Source of the DNA: Xenorhabdus vietnamensis
GTDB lineage: Bacteria > Pseudomonadota > Gammaproteobacteria > Enterobacterales > Enterobacteriaceae
NCBI RefSeq assembly: GCF_002127535.1
Contig: NZ_MUBJ01000005.1
Location: 124,001-188,000 of the forward strand
Direction: 5' to 3'
DNA: 64,000 nt
Below, in pieces: positions 32,859-42,374 of this stretch. The notes under the pieces were generated by a model. It was not told where the DNA came from. It saw only the letters and a program-made list of their open reading frames with translations, and searched no databases. The position numbers and the translations under genes were made by a program. Every line of letters starts with the position of its first letter. Position 1 is the stretch's first letter.

Positions 32859-33623
32859 ATGGCCTATAGCAAGATTCGCCAACCAAAGTTATCAGATGTG
32901 ATTGAGCAGCGTCTTGAACAGCTCATTCTCGAAGGCTCGCTACGCCCGGGAGAAAAACTGCTGCCTGAGCGTGAACTGGCGAAACAGTTTGAAGTATCAC
33001 GCCCATCATTACGCGAAGCCATTCAAAAATTGGAAGCCAAAGGCTTTCTTTTCCGTCGCCAAGGGGGAGGAACTTTCGTGCAGAATAATCTGTGGCAAAG
33101 TTTCAGCGACCCGCTTGCCCAACTTATTGCAGAGAATCAAGAATCCCAGTTCGATCTCCTTGAAGCACGCCATGCTTTAGAGGGAATTGCTGCTTATTAT
33201 GCAGCTCTGAGGGGAACTGATGAAGATTTCAAACGCATTGAGCAAAGTCATTTTGCTATTCAAGAAGCACAACAAAGTGGCGATGTGAATGCGGAATCTG
33301 ATGCTGTCCTGCAATATCAGCTTGTTGTCACGGAAGCTGCCCATAATGTGGTATTGCTACATTTGTTGCGCTGTATGATCCCGATGTTAGAACAAAATAT
33401 CAGGCGCAATTTTGAAGTTATTTATACCCGTAAAGAAATGTTGGCAGCCGTTAGTGACCATAGGGCTGAGATTTTTCTCTCTATTATGGCGAGAGAACCG
33501 GAAAAAGCCCGTGAGGCTTCCCATCGCCATTTGGCCTTTATTGAAGAAGTTTTATTGGATCTAACTCGTGAACATACTCGTCGTGAGCGTTCATTGAGGC
33601 GGCTCCAGCAACATCAGGAATAA
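32859..33623 (+). CDS. pdhR: Pyruvate dehydrogenase complex repressor PdhR
   Basis: 254 residues, equal in length to E. coli PdhR. GntR/FadR family: a winged helix with [27 protein letters not shown] at about 28-54 and [10 protein letters not shown], then an all-helical effector domain with [14 protein letters not shown] and [11 protein letters not shown]. The start at [10 protein letters not shown] (32859) is set by homology; the open frame goes up to 32805. It heads the pdh operon and is probably autoregulated through the operator upstream. Confidence 0.96.
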   Translation: MAYSKIRQPKLSDVIEQRLEQLILEGSLRPGEKLLPERELAKQFEVSRPSLREAIQKLEAKGFLFRRQGGGTFVQNNLWQSFSDPLAQLIAENQESQFDLLEARHALEGIAAYYAALRGTDEDFKRIEQSHFAIQEAQQSGDVNAESDAVLQYQLVVTEAAHNVVLLHLLRCMIPMLEQNIRRNFEVIYTRKEMLAAVSDHRAEIFLSIMAREPEKAREASHRHLAFIEEVLLDLTREHTRRERSLRRLQQHQE

Positions 33624-33773
33624 GAGCCTGTCCTTTGGGGCGTCATAGACAAATCAAATTCCCAAATAGGGTAGGTTCTAAACTTGGCTGTACAGATCCT
33701 GACTGCTGCGTTTGTACAGTTCGTCAACTCTTTATTCAGTTATTTAAGAGTTTTAGCGGCAACATATAGCAGG

Positions 33774-33830
33774 GCCTATCTTCCGGTCATAACAGGCAGT
33801 TTCGTCAAAGGGTATGACCAGAAGATAGGC
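33774..33830 (+). promoter_or_regulatory. Strong stem-loop in the pdhR-aceE leader
   Basis: Arms 33774-33791 and 33813-33830 pair over 18 positions with a single mismatch and a 21-nt loop, ending 42 nt before the aceE ATG. There is no following T-run, so a simple terminator is unlikely. It may be an mRNA processing or stabilising structure, or an operator. The pairing is seen directly; the role is inferred. Confidence 0.55.
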
Positions 33831-33872
33831 TCCAACAACCATTAGAAATAGATAACAGATAAGGAATACACC

Positions 33873-36536
33873 ATGTCAGATATTTTGAAAAATGACGTGG
33901 ATCCGATCGAAACTCGCGATTGGTTACAGGCGATCGAATCGGTCATCCGTGAAGAAGGTGTTGAGCGTGCTCAATTCCTGATTGATCAGGTTTTGAATGA
34001 AGCTCGTAAAGGTGGCGTTAACGTTGCTGCGGGTGCTGCAAGCCGTGATTACATCAACACTATTCCTGTTGAGGATGAGCCTGCTTACCCTGGCAACCTG
34101 AATTTGGAGCGCCGTATTCGCTCTGCTATTCGCTGGAACGCGGTAATGACTGTTCTGCGTGCATCCAAAAAAGATCTGGAGCTGGGTGGTCATATGGCTT
34201 CATTCCAGTCTTCCGCTACTGTTTACGACGTTTGTTTTAACCACTTCTTCCGTGCTCGCAATGAAAATGATGGCGGTGACTTGGTATACTTCCAGGGCCA
34301 CATTTCTCCGGGCGTTTACGCACGTGCATTCCTTGAAGGTCGTCTGACTGAAGAGAAAATGAACAACTTCCGTCAGGAAATCGGTGGTAATGGCCTATCT
34401 TCTTACCCGCATCCAAAACTGATGCCTGATTTCTGGCAGTTCCCAACTGTTTCAATGGGGCTGGGGCCGATCTCCGCGATTTATCAAGCTAAGTTCCTGA
34501 AATATCTGGAACATCGTGGTCTGAAAGATACTTCTCAACAAACCGTTTACGCTTTCTTGGGCGACGGTGAAATGGATGAACCAGAATCCAAAGGTGCGAT
34601 CACTATCGCAACCCGTGAAAAACTGGATAACCTCGTATTCATCATCAACTGTAACTTGCAGCGTCTGGATGGCCCAGTAACCGGTAACGGCAAAATCGTT
34701 AATGAACTGGAAGGTATCTTCGATGGCGCTGGCTGGCAGGTGCTGAAAGTCCTGTGGGGTGAGCGTTGGGATGAACTGCTGCGTAAAGACACCAGTGGTA
34801 AACTGGTTCAATTGATGAACGAAACGCTGGACGGCGACTATCAGACATTTAAGTCCAAAGATGGCGCTTATGTCCGTAAACATTTCTTCGGTCGCTACCC
34901 AGAAACTGCGGCATTGGTCAAAGATATGACTGATGACGAAATTTGGGCTCTGAACCGTGGTGGTCATGATCCTAAGAAAGTTTATGCCGCACTGAAAAAA
35001 ACACAGGAAACTACGGGCAAACCAACTGTAATCTTGGCTCAGACCATCAAAGGTTACGGTATGGGTGATACCGCTGAAGGTAAAAACATTGCTCACCAAG
35101 TTAAGAAAATGAACATGGAAGGCGTTCGTCAGTTCCGTGATCGTTTCAATGTACCTGTGTCTGATGAACAGATCGAAAACCTGCCATACGTGACTTTCGA
35201 CAAAGACTCTGAAGAATCCAAGTACCTGCATGAGCGTCGTAATGCACTGGGTGGTTACCTGCCAAGTCGTCGCGTTAACTTCGACGACAAACTGGAAATC
35301 CCAGCTCTGGAAGATTTCAGTTCTCTGTTGGAAGAACAATCCAAAGAAATTTCTACCACTATTGCTTTCGTTCGTGCATTGAACGTCATGCTGAAGAACA
35401 AGTCGATCAAAGATCGTCTGGTTCCAATCATTGCTGACGAAGCGCGTACTTTCGGTATGGAAGGTCTGTTCCGTCAAATCGGTATCTACAGCCCTAATGG
35501 TCAGCAGTATACTCCGCAAGACCGTGAGCAGGTTGCATACTATAAAGAAGATTCTAAAGGCCAGATCCTGCAAGAAGGTATCAACGAACTGGGTGCTGCT
35601 TCATCTTGGTTGGCTGCTGCAACGTCTTACAGCACAAATAACCTGCCAATGATCCCATTCTACATCTACTACTCCATGTTCGGATTCCAGCGTATCGGTG
35701 ATCTGTGCTGGGCAGCGGGTGACCAGCAAGCTCGCGGCTTCCTGGTTGGTGGTACTTCTGGTCGTACAACTCTGAACGGTGAAGGCTTGCAGCACGAAGA
35801 TGGTCATAGCCATATTCAGTCTCTGACTATTCCTAACTGTATCTCTTATGATCCAGCATTCGCTTATGAAGTTGCCGTTATCATGCATGATGGTTTGGAG
35901 CGTATGTATGGTGAGAAACAAGAAAACATCTACTACTACATCACTACACTGAACGAAAACTACCACATGCCAGCAATGCCAGAAGGCGCTGAAGAAGGTA
36001 TCCGTAAAGGTATCTACAAGCTGGAAGTCTTGGAAGGCGCGAAAGGTAAAGTTCAGTTGCTGGGTTCAGGCTCTATCCTGCGTCATGTTCGTGAAGCAGC
36101 GAAGATCTTGTCTGCTGAATACGGTATTGGTTCCGATGTATACAGCGTAACTTCCTTCACTGAACTGGCTCGTGATGGTCAAGACTGTGAGCGCTGGAAC
36201 ATGTTGCATCCATTAGAAGAACCTCGTGTTCCTTATATTGCTCAAATCATGAGTGAGGCACCAGCAGTTGCTTCTACTGACTACATGAAACTGTTTGCAG
36301 AACAAGTACGTAACTTCATTCCTGCAAGCGATTATCGTGTACTGGGTACTGATGGTTTCGGTCGTTCTGACAGCCGTGAAAACCTGCGTCACCACTTTGA
36401 AGTTGATGCTTCTTATGTGGTTGTGGCGGCTCTGGGTGAATTGGCTAAACGTGGTGAAGTTGATGTGAAAATCGTTGAAGAAGCTATTAAGAAATACAAC
36501 ATCAACCCAGAAAAAGCTAACCCACGTCTGGCATAA
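33873..36536 (+). CDS. aceE: Pyruvate dehydrogenase E1 component AceE
   Basis: 887 residues, same as E. coli. E1 is the thiamine diphosphate-dependent decarboxylase that reductively acetylates the lipoyl domains of AceF. The TPP/Mg motif begins GDGEMDEPES near residue 231 and ends with NCNLQRLDGPV. GHxSxxxY-like substrate motifs and the C-terminal transketolase-like domain are present. Because it uses TPP, this enzyme is a plausible target of the thiamine antivitamin cluster about 8 kb downstream. Confidence 0.98.
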   Translation: MSDILKNDVDPIETRDWLQAIESVIREEGVERAQFLIDQVLNEARKGGVNVAAGAASRDYINTIPVEDEPAYPGNLNLERRIRSAIRWNAVMTVLRASKKDLELGGHMASFQSSATVYDVCFNHFFRARNENDGGDLVYFQGHISPGVYARAFLEGRLTEEKMNNFRQEIGGNGLSSYPHPKLMPDFWQFPTVSMGLGPISAIYQAKFLKYLEHRGLKDTSQQTVYAFLGDGEMDEPESKGAITIATREKLDNLVFIINCNLQRLDGPVTGNGKIVNELEGIFDGAGWQVLKVLWGERWDELLRKDTSGKLVQLMNETLDGDYQTFKSKDGAYVRKHFFGRYPETAALVKDMTDDEIWALNRGGHDPKKVYAALKKTQETTGKPTVILAQTIKGYGMGDTAEGKNIAHQVKKMNMEGVRQFRDRFNVPVSDEQIENLPYVTFDKDSEESKYLHERRNALGGYLPSRRVNFDDKLEIPALEDFSSLLEEQSKEISTTIAFVRALNVMLKNKSIKDRLVPIIADEARTFGMEGLFRQIGIYSPNGQQYTPQDREQVAYYKEDSKGQILQEGINELGAASSWLAAATSYSTNNLPMIPFYIYYSMFGFQRIGDLCWAAGDQQARGFLVGGTSGRTTLNGEGLQHEDGHSHIQSLTIPNCISYDPAFAYEVAVIMHDGLERMYGEKQENIYYYITTLNENYHMPAMPEGAEEGIRKGIYKLEVLEGAKGKVQLLGSGSILRHVREAAKILSAEYGIGSDVYSVTSFTELARDGQDCERWNMLHPLEEPRVPYIAQIMSEAPAVASTDYMKLFAEQVRNFIPASDYRVLGTDGFGRSDSRENLRHHFEVDASYVVVAALGELAKRGEVDVKIVEEAIKKYNINPEKANPRLA

Positions 36537-36549
36537 GAGGTAAAGATTA

Positions 36550-38403
36550 ATGTCTATCGAAATTAACGTACCTGATATTGGTGCAGATGAAGTTGAAGTT
36601 ACCGAGATTCTGGTGCAAGTAGGTGACACAGTTGAAGTAGAACAGTCACTGATCACTGTTGAAGGTGATAAAGCTTCTATGGAAGTCCCATCGCCACAGG
36701 CGGGTGTAGTTAAAGAAATCAAGGTTGCGGCTGGTGATAAAGTTGAAACCGGCAAACTGATCATGATTTTTGAATCCGCAGACGGTGCAGCAGAAGCTGC
36801 ACCTGTACAGCAAGCAGCGGCAGCACCAGCAGCCTCTGAAAGCAAAGAAGTGAACGTACCAGATATCGGTGGTGATGAAGTTGAAGTTACCGAAATCATG
36901 GTAAAAGTGGGTGATATCATCACTGAAGAGCAGTCACTGATCACTGTTGAAGGTGACAAGGCTTCTATGGAAGTTCCTGCGCCATTCGCGGGTACGGTGA
37001 AAGAGATCAAAATTGCCGCTGGTGACAAAGTCAAAACGAATTCTTTGATCATGGTATTCGAAGTTGCGGGTTCTGGTGCAGTACTTGCGGCAGCGCCGGT
37101 AGCGGCTTCAGCAGCGCCTGTAGCATCTGCGGCAAAAGAAGTGAACGTACCGGATATCGGTGGCGATGAAGTTGAAGTCACCGAAATCATGGTAAAAGTG
37201 GGTGACACTATCGCTGAAGAGCAGTCACTGATCACTGTTGAAGGTGACAAGGCTTCTATGGAAGTTCCTGCACCATTCGCGGGTACGGTGAAAGAGATCA
37301 AAATTGCCGCTGGCGATAAAGTCAAAACGGGTTCTTTGATCATGGTATTCGAAGTTGCGGGTGCAGCACCTGCGGCAACGCCAGTAGTGGCTTCAGCTCC
37401 TGCGGTTGAACCTGCGAAAGCAACATCAGCTCCAGCAGCAAGCAAGCCAGCAGAAGGCAAAAACGAATTTGCAGAAAATGATGCTTATGTTCATGCAACT
37501 CCAGTGATTCGTCGTCTGGCGCGTGAATTTGGCGTAAATCTGGCTAAAGTTAAAGGTACAGGTCGTAAAGGCCGCATCCTGCGTGAAGACGTTCAGGCTT
37601 ACGTGAAAGAGGCTATCAAACGTGCAGAAGCAGCTCCTGCTGCTGCGGGCGGCGGTTTGCCGGGCATGTTACCTTGGCCGAAAGTTGATTTCAGCAAGTT
37701 TGGTGAAATCGAAGAAGTTGAAATGAGCCGCATCCAGAAAATCTCAGGTGCTAACCTGAGCCGCAACTGGGTCATGATCCCTCACGTTAACCTGTTCGAT
37801 GAAGCGGATATCACTGAAGTTGAAGAGTTCCGTAAACAGCAGAACAAAGAAGCTGAGAAGAAACAGCTGGGCGTGAAGATCACTCCGCTGGTATTCGTGA
37901 TGAAAGCAGCAGCGAAAGCACTGGAAGCAATGCCTCGCTTTAACAGCTCCATTTCTGAAGATGGTCAGAAGCTGATCCTGAAAAAGTATGTCAACATCGG
38001 TATCGCGGTTGACACACCTAATGGTCTGGTTGTTCCTGTATTCAAGGATGTCAACAAGAAAGGTATCATGGAACTGTCCAGAGAACTGGCTGAAGTTTCC
38101 AAGAAAGCTCGTGCTGGTAAATTGACTGCTTCCGACATGCAGGGCGGCTGCTTCACCATCTCCAGTCTGGGTGGTATTGGTACTACCGGTTTTGCACCAA
38201 TTGTAAATGCGCCAGAAGTAGCAATCATGGGTCTGTCTCGTTCTTCCATGAAACCAGTTTGGAATGGCAAGGAATTCGTTCCTCGTCTGATTCTGCCTAT
38301 GTCTCTGTCTTTCGATCACCGTGTGATCGATGGAGCAGATGGTGCTCGCTTCATCACTTATATTAATCAATTGATGAGCGACATCCGCCGTTTGGTGATG
38401 TAA
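36550..38403 (+). CDS. aceF: Dihydrolipoyl acetyltransferase AceF with three lipoyl domains
   Basis: 617 residues (E. coli 630). Three lipoyl domains carry the lipoylated Lys in DKASMEVP at 41, 137 and 234, separated by Ala/Pro-rich linkers. A peripheral subunit-binding domain follows at about 316-354 ([15 protein letters not shown]). The acetyltransferase core ends with the catalytic [10 protein letters not shown] motif, His near 590. Domains 2 and 3 are almost identical in DNA. It follows aceE after 13 nt with an AGAGGTAAAG ribosome binding site. Confidence 0.97.
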   Translation: MSIEINVPDIGADEVEVTEILVQVGDTVEVEQSLITVEGDKASMEVPSPQAGVVKEIKVAAGDKVETGKLIMIFESADGAAEAAPVQQAAAAPAASESKEVNVPDIGGDEVEVTEIMVKVGDIITEEQSLITVEGDKASMEVPAPFAGTVKEIKIAAGDKVKTNSLIMVFEVAGSGAVLAAAPVAASAAPVASAAKEVNVPDIGGDEVEVTEIMVKVGDTIAEEQSLITVEGDKASMEVPAPFAGTVKEIKIAAGDKVKTGSLIMVFEVAGAAPAATPVVASAPAVEPAKATSAPAASKPAEGKNEFAENDAYVHATPVIRRLAREFGVNLAKVKGTGRKGRILREDVQAYVKEAIKRAEAAPAAAGGGLPGMLPWPKVDFSKFGEIEEVEMSRIQKISGANLSRNWVMIPHVNLFDEADITEVEEFRKQQNKEAEKKQLGVKITPLVFVMKAAAKALEAMPRFNSSISEDGQKLILKKYVNIGIAVDTPNGLVVPVFKDVNKKGIMELSRELAEVSKKARAGKLTASDMQGGCFTISSLGGIGTTGFAPIVNAPEVAIMGLSRSSMKPVWNGKEFVPRLILPMSLSFDHRVIDGADGARFITYINQLMSDIRRLVM

Positions 38404-38408
38404 TGCAA

Positions 38409-38430
38409 AGGCCGGTATATTTACCGGCCT
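38409..38430 (+). terminator. Hairpin after aceF, partial terminator or processing site
   Basis: AGGCCGGTA and TACCGGCCT form a perfect 9-bp stem with a TATT tetraloop, 6 nt after the aceF stop. No T-run follows, so it may limit or protect the aceEF message ahead of the separate lpd promoter. Confidence 0.55.
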
Positions 38431-38442
38431 AATGATTACTAT

Positions 38443-38492
38443 CGTGACAGATATTTTTTCCCTGCATCTGGCAGGTTGGGATTTCTGTCACG
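38443..38492. promoter_or_regulatory. Inverted repeat upstream of lpd
   Basis: CGTGACAG (38443-38450) and CTGTCACG (38485-38492) form an inverted repeat, followed by GTTAACGTG. In E. coli the aceF-lpd gap contains the lpd promoter with Fnr/ArcA control, so this may belong to the lpd regulatory region. No regulator can be assigned from the sequence alone. Confidence 0.35.
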
Positions 38493-38566
38493 TTAACGTG
38501 CTTTTCAGGTTATTTACAATTCTGTAAACTGCTCGCGGTGTGTACGTCCCGGTGGAATATGGTTTT

Positions 38567-38622
38567 TTACCCAATGGATTTCTCGTTGCAGCTAAGCGGC
38601 AATGTGAAATACGAAGGGTATT
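38567..38622. repeat. Decayed or internally deleted ERIC copy
   Basis: Starts TTACCCAATGGATTTC, an ERIC left end, and ends ATACGAAGGGTAT, an ERIC right end, with the central palindrome deleted, leaving about 56 bp just before lpd. Confidence 0.6.
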
Positions 38623-38660
38623 TTCGTCTGACTCGCCGGACAAACAATTAAGAGGTCATG

Positions 38661-40088
38661 ATGAGTACTGAAATTAAAGCCCAGGTAGTGGTGCTTGGAG
38701 CAGGCCCTGCAGGGTATTCTGCTGCTTTTCGTTGTGCAGACTTAGGTTTGGATACTGTTCTGGTTGAGCGCTATTCTACTTTAGGTGGTGTTTGTCTTAA
38801 TGTTGGTTGTATCCCATCCAAGGCGCTGCTTCATGTTGCAAAAGTAATTGAAGAAGCAAAAGCACTGGCACAGCATGGTATCGTGTTTGGTGAGCCACAA
38901 ACTGATATCGATAAGATCCGCCTGTGGAAAGAAAAAGTTATTTCCCAGCTGACAGGTGGTCTGGGCGGCATGGCTAAAGGCCGCAAAGTTAACGTTGTTA
39001 ACGGTGTTGGTAAATTTACGGGTGCTAACACTCTGGTAGTTGAAGGCGAAAACGGCGCAACAACGATTAATTTTGATAATGCCATTATCGCAGCGGGTTC
39101 ACGCCCAATTCAGCTGCCTTTCATTCCACATGATGATCCTCGCGTATGGGATTCTACCGATGCACTGGAACTGAAAAATGTTCCGGGACGCCTGTTGGTA
39201 ATGGGCGGTGGTATTATCGGTCTGGAAATGGGAACCGTTTATCACGCTCTGGGTTCTCAGATCGATGTAGTAGAAATGTTCGATCAGGTTATTCCTGCTG
39301 CGGACAAAGACATTGTTAAAGTGTTCACTAAGCGCATCAGCAAGAAATTTAACCTGATGCTGGAAACTAAAGTGACAGCGGTAGAAGCTAAAGAAGATGG
39401 CATCTACGTGACAATGGAAGGCAAGAAAGCACCTGCTGAACCACAGCGCTATGATGCAGTTTTGGTTGCTATCGGTCGTGTACCAAACGGTAAATTGCTG
39501 GATGCAGGTAAAGCTGGTGTTGAAGTTGATGAGCGCGGGTTTATCCATGTGGATAAACAAATGCGTACTAACGTACCTCATATCTTTGCTATTGGTGATA
39601 TTGTTGGTCAGCCAATGCTGGCACACAAAGGTGTTCACGAAGGTCACGTTGCTGCTGAAGTTATCTCTGGCAAGAAACATTACTTCGATCCAAAAGTTAT
39701 TCCATCCATTGCTTATACTGAGCCAGAAGTGGCATGGGTTGGTCTGACTGAGAAAGAGGCGAAAGAAAAAGGCATCAGCTACGAAACTGCAACTTTCCCA
39801 TGGGCTGCATCTGGTCGTGCAATTGCATCTGACTGTTCAGATGGTATGACCAAGCTGATTTTCGATAAAGAATCTAACCGTATTATCGGTGGTGCTATTG
39901 TTGGTACTAACGGCGGTGAACTGCTGGGCGAAATCGGTCTGGCTATCGAAATGGGCTGTGACGCAGAAGATATCGCTCTGACTATTCATGCTCACCCAAC
40001 TCTGTACGAATCAATCGGTATGGCTGCAGAAATTTACGAAGGCAGCATTACTGATTTGCCAAACCCTAAGGCAAAGAAAAAGAAATAA
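38661..40088 (+). CDS. lpd: Dihydrolipoamide dehydrogenase Lpd (E3)
   Basis: 475 residues, an FAD flavoprotein that reoxidises dihydrolipoamide in the pyruvate and 2-oxoglutarate dehydrogenase complexes and in the glycine cleavage system. FAD loop GAGPAGYSAA near 13, redox pair Cys45-Cys50 in GGVCLNVGCIPSK, NAD loop GGGIIGLEMG near 180 and the C-terminal HAHPTLYES dimer motif. Two ATGs are adjacent; the second (38661) has AGAGG at a good spacing and gives the E. coli start MSTEIK. Confidence 0.97.
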   Translation: MSTEIKAQVVVLGAGPAGYSAAFRCADLGLDTVLVERYSTLGGVCLNVGCIPSKALLHVAKVIEEAKALAQHGIVFGEPQTDIDKIRLWKEKVISQLTGGLGGMAKGRKVNVVNGVGKFTGANTLVVEGENGATTINFDNAIIAAGSRPIQLPFIPHDDPRVWDSTDALELKNVPGRLLVMGGGIIGLEMGTVYHALGSQIDVVEMFDQVIPAADKDIVKVFTKRISKKFNLMLETKVTAVEAKEDGIYVTMEGKKAPAEPQRYDAVLVAIGRVPNGKLLDAGKAGVEVDERGFIHVDKQMRTNVPHIFAIGDIVGQPMLAHKGVHEGHVAAEVISGKKHYFDPKVIPSIAYTEPEVAWVGLTEKEAKEKGISYETATFPWAASGRAIASDCSDGMTKLIFDKESNRIIGGAIVGTNGGELLGEIGLAIEMGCDAEDIALTIHAHPTLYESIGMAAEIYEGSITDLPNPKAKKKK

Positions 40089-40126
40089 TGCATTAGATTT
40101 TGCATTATTTTTGCAGAGATATTTTG

Positions 40127-40193
40127 TACTCAATGGGTTTCGAAAATAGATTTCAAGTTGCAGCCAGCAAGGCAGTAACTTGAAAGATGAATG
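40127..40193. repeat. Decayed ERIC-like fragment after lpd
   Basis: TACTCAATGGGTTTC, then GATTTCAAGTTGCAGCCAGCAAG and AACTTGAAAGATGAATGA resemble ERIC ends with the middle removed. About 67 bp. Confidence 0.5.
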
Positions 40194-40200
40194 AGATCAG

Positions 40201-40230
40201 CGGCTTCCATATTGGAGGCCGTTTTTATTT
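40201..40230 (+). terminator. Rho-independent terminator of the pdh operon
   Basis: CGGCTTCCA and TGGAGGCCG form a 9-bp stem (one G-U) with a TAT loop, followed at once by GTTTTTATTTT. It lies 112 nt after the lpd stop and closes the operon. Confidence 0.8.
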
Positions 40231-40270
40231 TAATCCTTGAACTACTTCCTGTGGCGGCAAAGCTGTTTGG

Positions 40271-40375
40271 TTGGTGCTGATAGTGGGATTATTGCAAGGC
40301 ATGTCCATTAAATCAGTGCGTAATACATTATTTTTGGCGACTGAAACCTCTTATCAAAGTTATGCCCGTGAATAG
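40271..40375 (+). pseudogene. Possible decayed C-terminal fragment of a regulator gene
   Basis: A 34-codon open frame with LLQGMSIKSVRN in its middle is reminiscent of the C-terminal LQGM-x-I-Q region of TetR-family regulators, but it lacks a start and any upstream domain. It would be a remnant at the edge of the accessory region. Similarity is weak and based on a few residues only. Confidence 0.2.
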
Positions 40376-40957
40376 TCAATGTTTGCAAATTATTATGCCT
40401 TGCGTTTTGAATTCATTTTCATTACAGCAACAACCAGAGTGAAAAAATGACTGTATTGAACTATGTTGATACATTAGTAGAATATAAAGAAGCATCGAAT
40501 GCGGTAATTCATTGGAATTTATTTGGTAAAGCAGAGTTTTAAATTAAAAATATTTTCTAAATATGGAAAACTAATTCAGAATAACGTGAAAAATACATTA
40601 TCGACCGTAAAAAATGATAAAAAATAGGCGATTCAGTGCTTACATGGTGGTGTCAGAATTTAGTGAAGAATATAATTTATCTCAGGATTTTAAAAGTTAT
40701 TACTCATTTTTTAATATCTCTCTTAGAAAAAATGAGTAAATTGGCTTTGTGGTTTAGTGTAATTTCCCAAAACTTGTCTTTAAATAATCATTTTCAAGTC
40801 AATTTGGTATATATAGCTATAAAATTTAAATTTGTATTTCTTGGGTTAAAAATATTGTGACTGAACTCAATTTATAGATAATATATATATTAACATGGTT
40901 ATATTTGTGTTATTACTATATTGCTTTTTTACATCTTTACTATCAGGTTACATGAAT
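40376..40957. other. AT-rich stretch with short broken reading frames
   Basis: About 580 bp of AT-rich DNA. Two short frames look somewhat protein-like: 40447-40542 (31 residues) and 40614-40739 (41 residues, MIKNRRFSAYMVVSEFSEEY...). They lie in different frames with stops between them, which suggests remains of one or more decayed genes. I see no RNA gene or recognisable family. Confidence 0.4.
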
Positions 40958-41084
40958 TATAGCCAATGGATTTCAAGATGCGTCGCGACGGTAAGGGAGA
41001 GAATCCTTGGGAGCATTGATAACTATGTGACCGGGGGAGAGTGAGCATAGTCAACAAAGAGACAACTTGAAAAACGAAGTATAT
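40958..41084. repeat. ERIC element, full length (127 bp), upstream of the thi/bcm cluster
   Basis: Begins TATAGCCAATGGATTTCAAG and ends GAAGTATATA, 127 bp, with the central ATAACTATGTGACCGGGG preserved. It lies at the left border of the accessory cluster. Confidence 0.88.
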
Positions 41085-41522
41085 ATGTAGAAGTTCGAAT
41101 ATAGATATGCAATATGTTAGGATTTTTAGAATACCTAGATTAAAAATGAAATTCCCTAACGAATTATTAAATTTAATACACCTGTTATTTGGAAGTCAAA
41201 CTGATTGATTATGTATATAAAATCATGTGACCAAAAGTAACGATATAGCTTAAATAAACACATTATAAATAATTCCCATTCATATACAGTGATATTTTTT
41301 ATTTTCTATGCTTTATTATCTAGTTTAATTTATGGATTGTAGAGGGTGATGATAAATCAAAGAAAAAATCAATATCTATTAAAGTTATAGATAATAATCT
41401 GTTTGTTATTTTGAATTCCGTTAATCCTATTTATTTGATTCGGTTATTTTTTCTTGGAAACTTTTCAAAATTAGATTTGAAAGGAGCTTATTTGTCGAAG
41501 TTGGAAATTTAAGGACATAATG
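41085..41522. other. Leader and promoter region of the thi/bcm cluster, no TPP riboswitch seen
   Basis: About 440 bp of very AT-rich DNA. I looked for the thi box (CTGAGA and the GATCTGG-TAATGCCAGCG core of the TPP riboswitch) and found no match. No clear rho-independent terminator or attenuator is present. Several TATAAT-like hexamers occur, but none has a convincing -35 box, so no promoter is assigned. An AAGGA at 41511-41515 serves thiD. Confidence 0.5.
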
Positions 41523-42374
41523 ATGTGCCACGAAAACATACTCTTAATTAAAACTCCGGTAGCTTTGTCAATAGCGGGTTCTGATAGCGGTGGTGGTGCT
41601 GGAATTCAAGCAGATATTAAAACAATGAGTGCCTTAGATGTTTATGCGACGACAGTGATCACTGCTTTAACTTCCCAAAACACAGTTGGAATTAGGAACA
41701 TTTATAGTGTCCCAGCTATTTCTGTAGCAACACAATTAGAGTCCGTATTAGAGGATATTGCTGTTCATGCAATCAAAATTGGAATGGTTCTCACTTTGGA
41801 AATTATCAAAGCGATAGTCGAGGTTCTAAGGTTTTATTGTGGACCTATAATCCTTGATCCAGTGATGATGGCCAAATCTGGTGACGTCTTGCTACAAGAG
41901 GAAGCAATGTCAATTTTCAGAACAGATTTGCTTCCGTTGGCAACGTTGATAACACCTAATTTACCTGAAGCAGCGGTCTTGCTTGGGAAAGAAGAAGCCA
42001 GAACTTTGGCTGAGGCTGAAAGCCAAGGAAGAGAATTACTAAAACTTGGAGCCAAAGGTGTATTGATGAAAGGAGGACATTTCAATAGCAATAATTGCGT
42101 GGATTTACTCATTTTACCCGAACAGCAGACAATAAATCTCACGGCAATAAGAGTCGATACTAAGAATACGCATGGTACTGGATGCACTCTTTCTGCTGCG
42201 ATTGCCGCCCTTATGGCGAATGGATTGGGCTTAGTTGAAGCAGTAACCGAGGCAAAAGATTATTTACATCAGGCCATCTTAGAATCTAATAAGTTAAGAA
42301 TAGGTTTCGGTCATGGCCCAGTTCATCACTTTTTTAATAAATGGGGTGAGAAACTATGCACATTACAATCATAG
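41523..42374 (+). CDS. thiD: Hydroxymethylpyrimidine (phosphate) kinase ThiD
   Basis: 283 residues of the ribokinase-type ThiD family. ThiD phosphorylates 4-amino-5-hydroxymethyl-2-methylpyrimidine twice, giving HMP-PP. Motifs: SIAGSDSGGGAGIQADIKT near the N-terminus, ILDPVMMAKSG near 115, LITPNLPEA, and the anion-hole stretch NTHGTGCTLSAAIA near 215. In this context it probably also phosphorylates bacimethrin, the 2-methoxy analogue. The ATG at 41523 has AAGGA 7 nt upstream; an ATG at 41520 is also open. It overlaps thiO by 19 nt and opens the cluster. Confidence 0.92.
   Translation: MCHENILLIKTPVALSIAGSDSGGGAGIQADIKTMSALDVYATTVITALTSQNTVGIRNIYSVPAISVATQLESVLEDIAVHAIKIGMVLTLEIIKAIVEVLRFYCGPIILDPVMMAKSGDVLLQEEAMSIFRTDLLPLATLITPNLPEAAVLLGKEEARTLAEAESQGRELLKLGAKGVLMKGGHFNSNNCVDLLILPEQQTINLTAIRVDTKNTHGTGCTLSAAIAALMANGLGLVEAVTEAKDYLHQAILESNKLRIGFGHGPVHHFFNKWGEKLCTLQS

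Noticed and set aside
34452-35573. Long antisense open frame (373 codons) inside aceE
   Set aside because: It is a mirror of the strongly biased aceE codon use; no ribosome binding site and no family pattern.
36213-37460. Antisense open frame (415 codons) across aceE-aceF, Ala/Thr/Ser-rich
   Set aside because: Its repeats only reflect the three lipoyl domains of aceF on the other strand.
40636-40860. 74-codon open frame with hydrophobic stretches
   Set aside because: Composition follows AT-rich noncoding DNA, and it starts without a ribosome binding site; another frame over the same DNA (40614-40739) looks more protein-like.
41085-41522. Possible TPP riboswitch before thiD
   Set aside because: The conserved thi box core motifs are not found by eye; only AT-rich sequence is seen.
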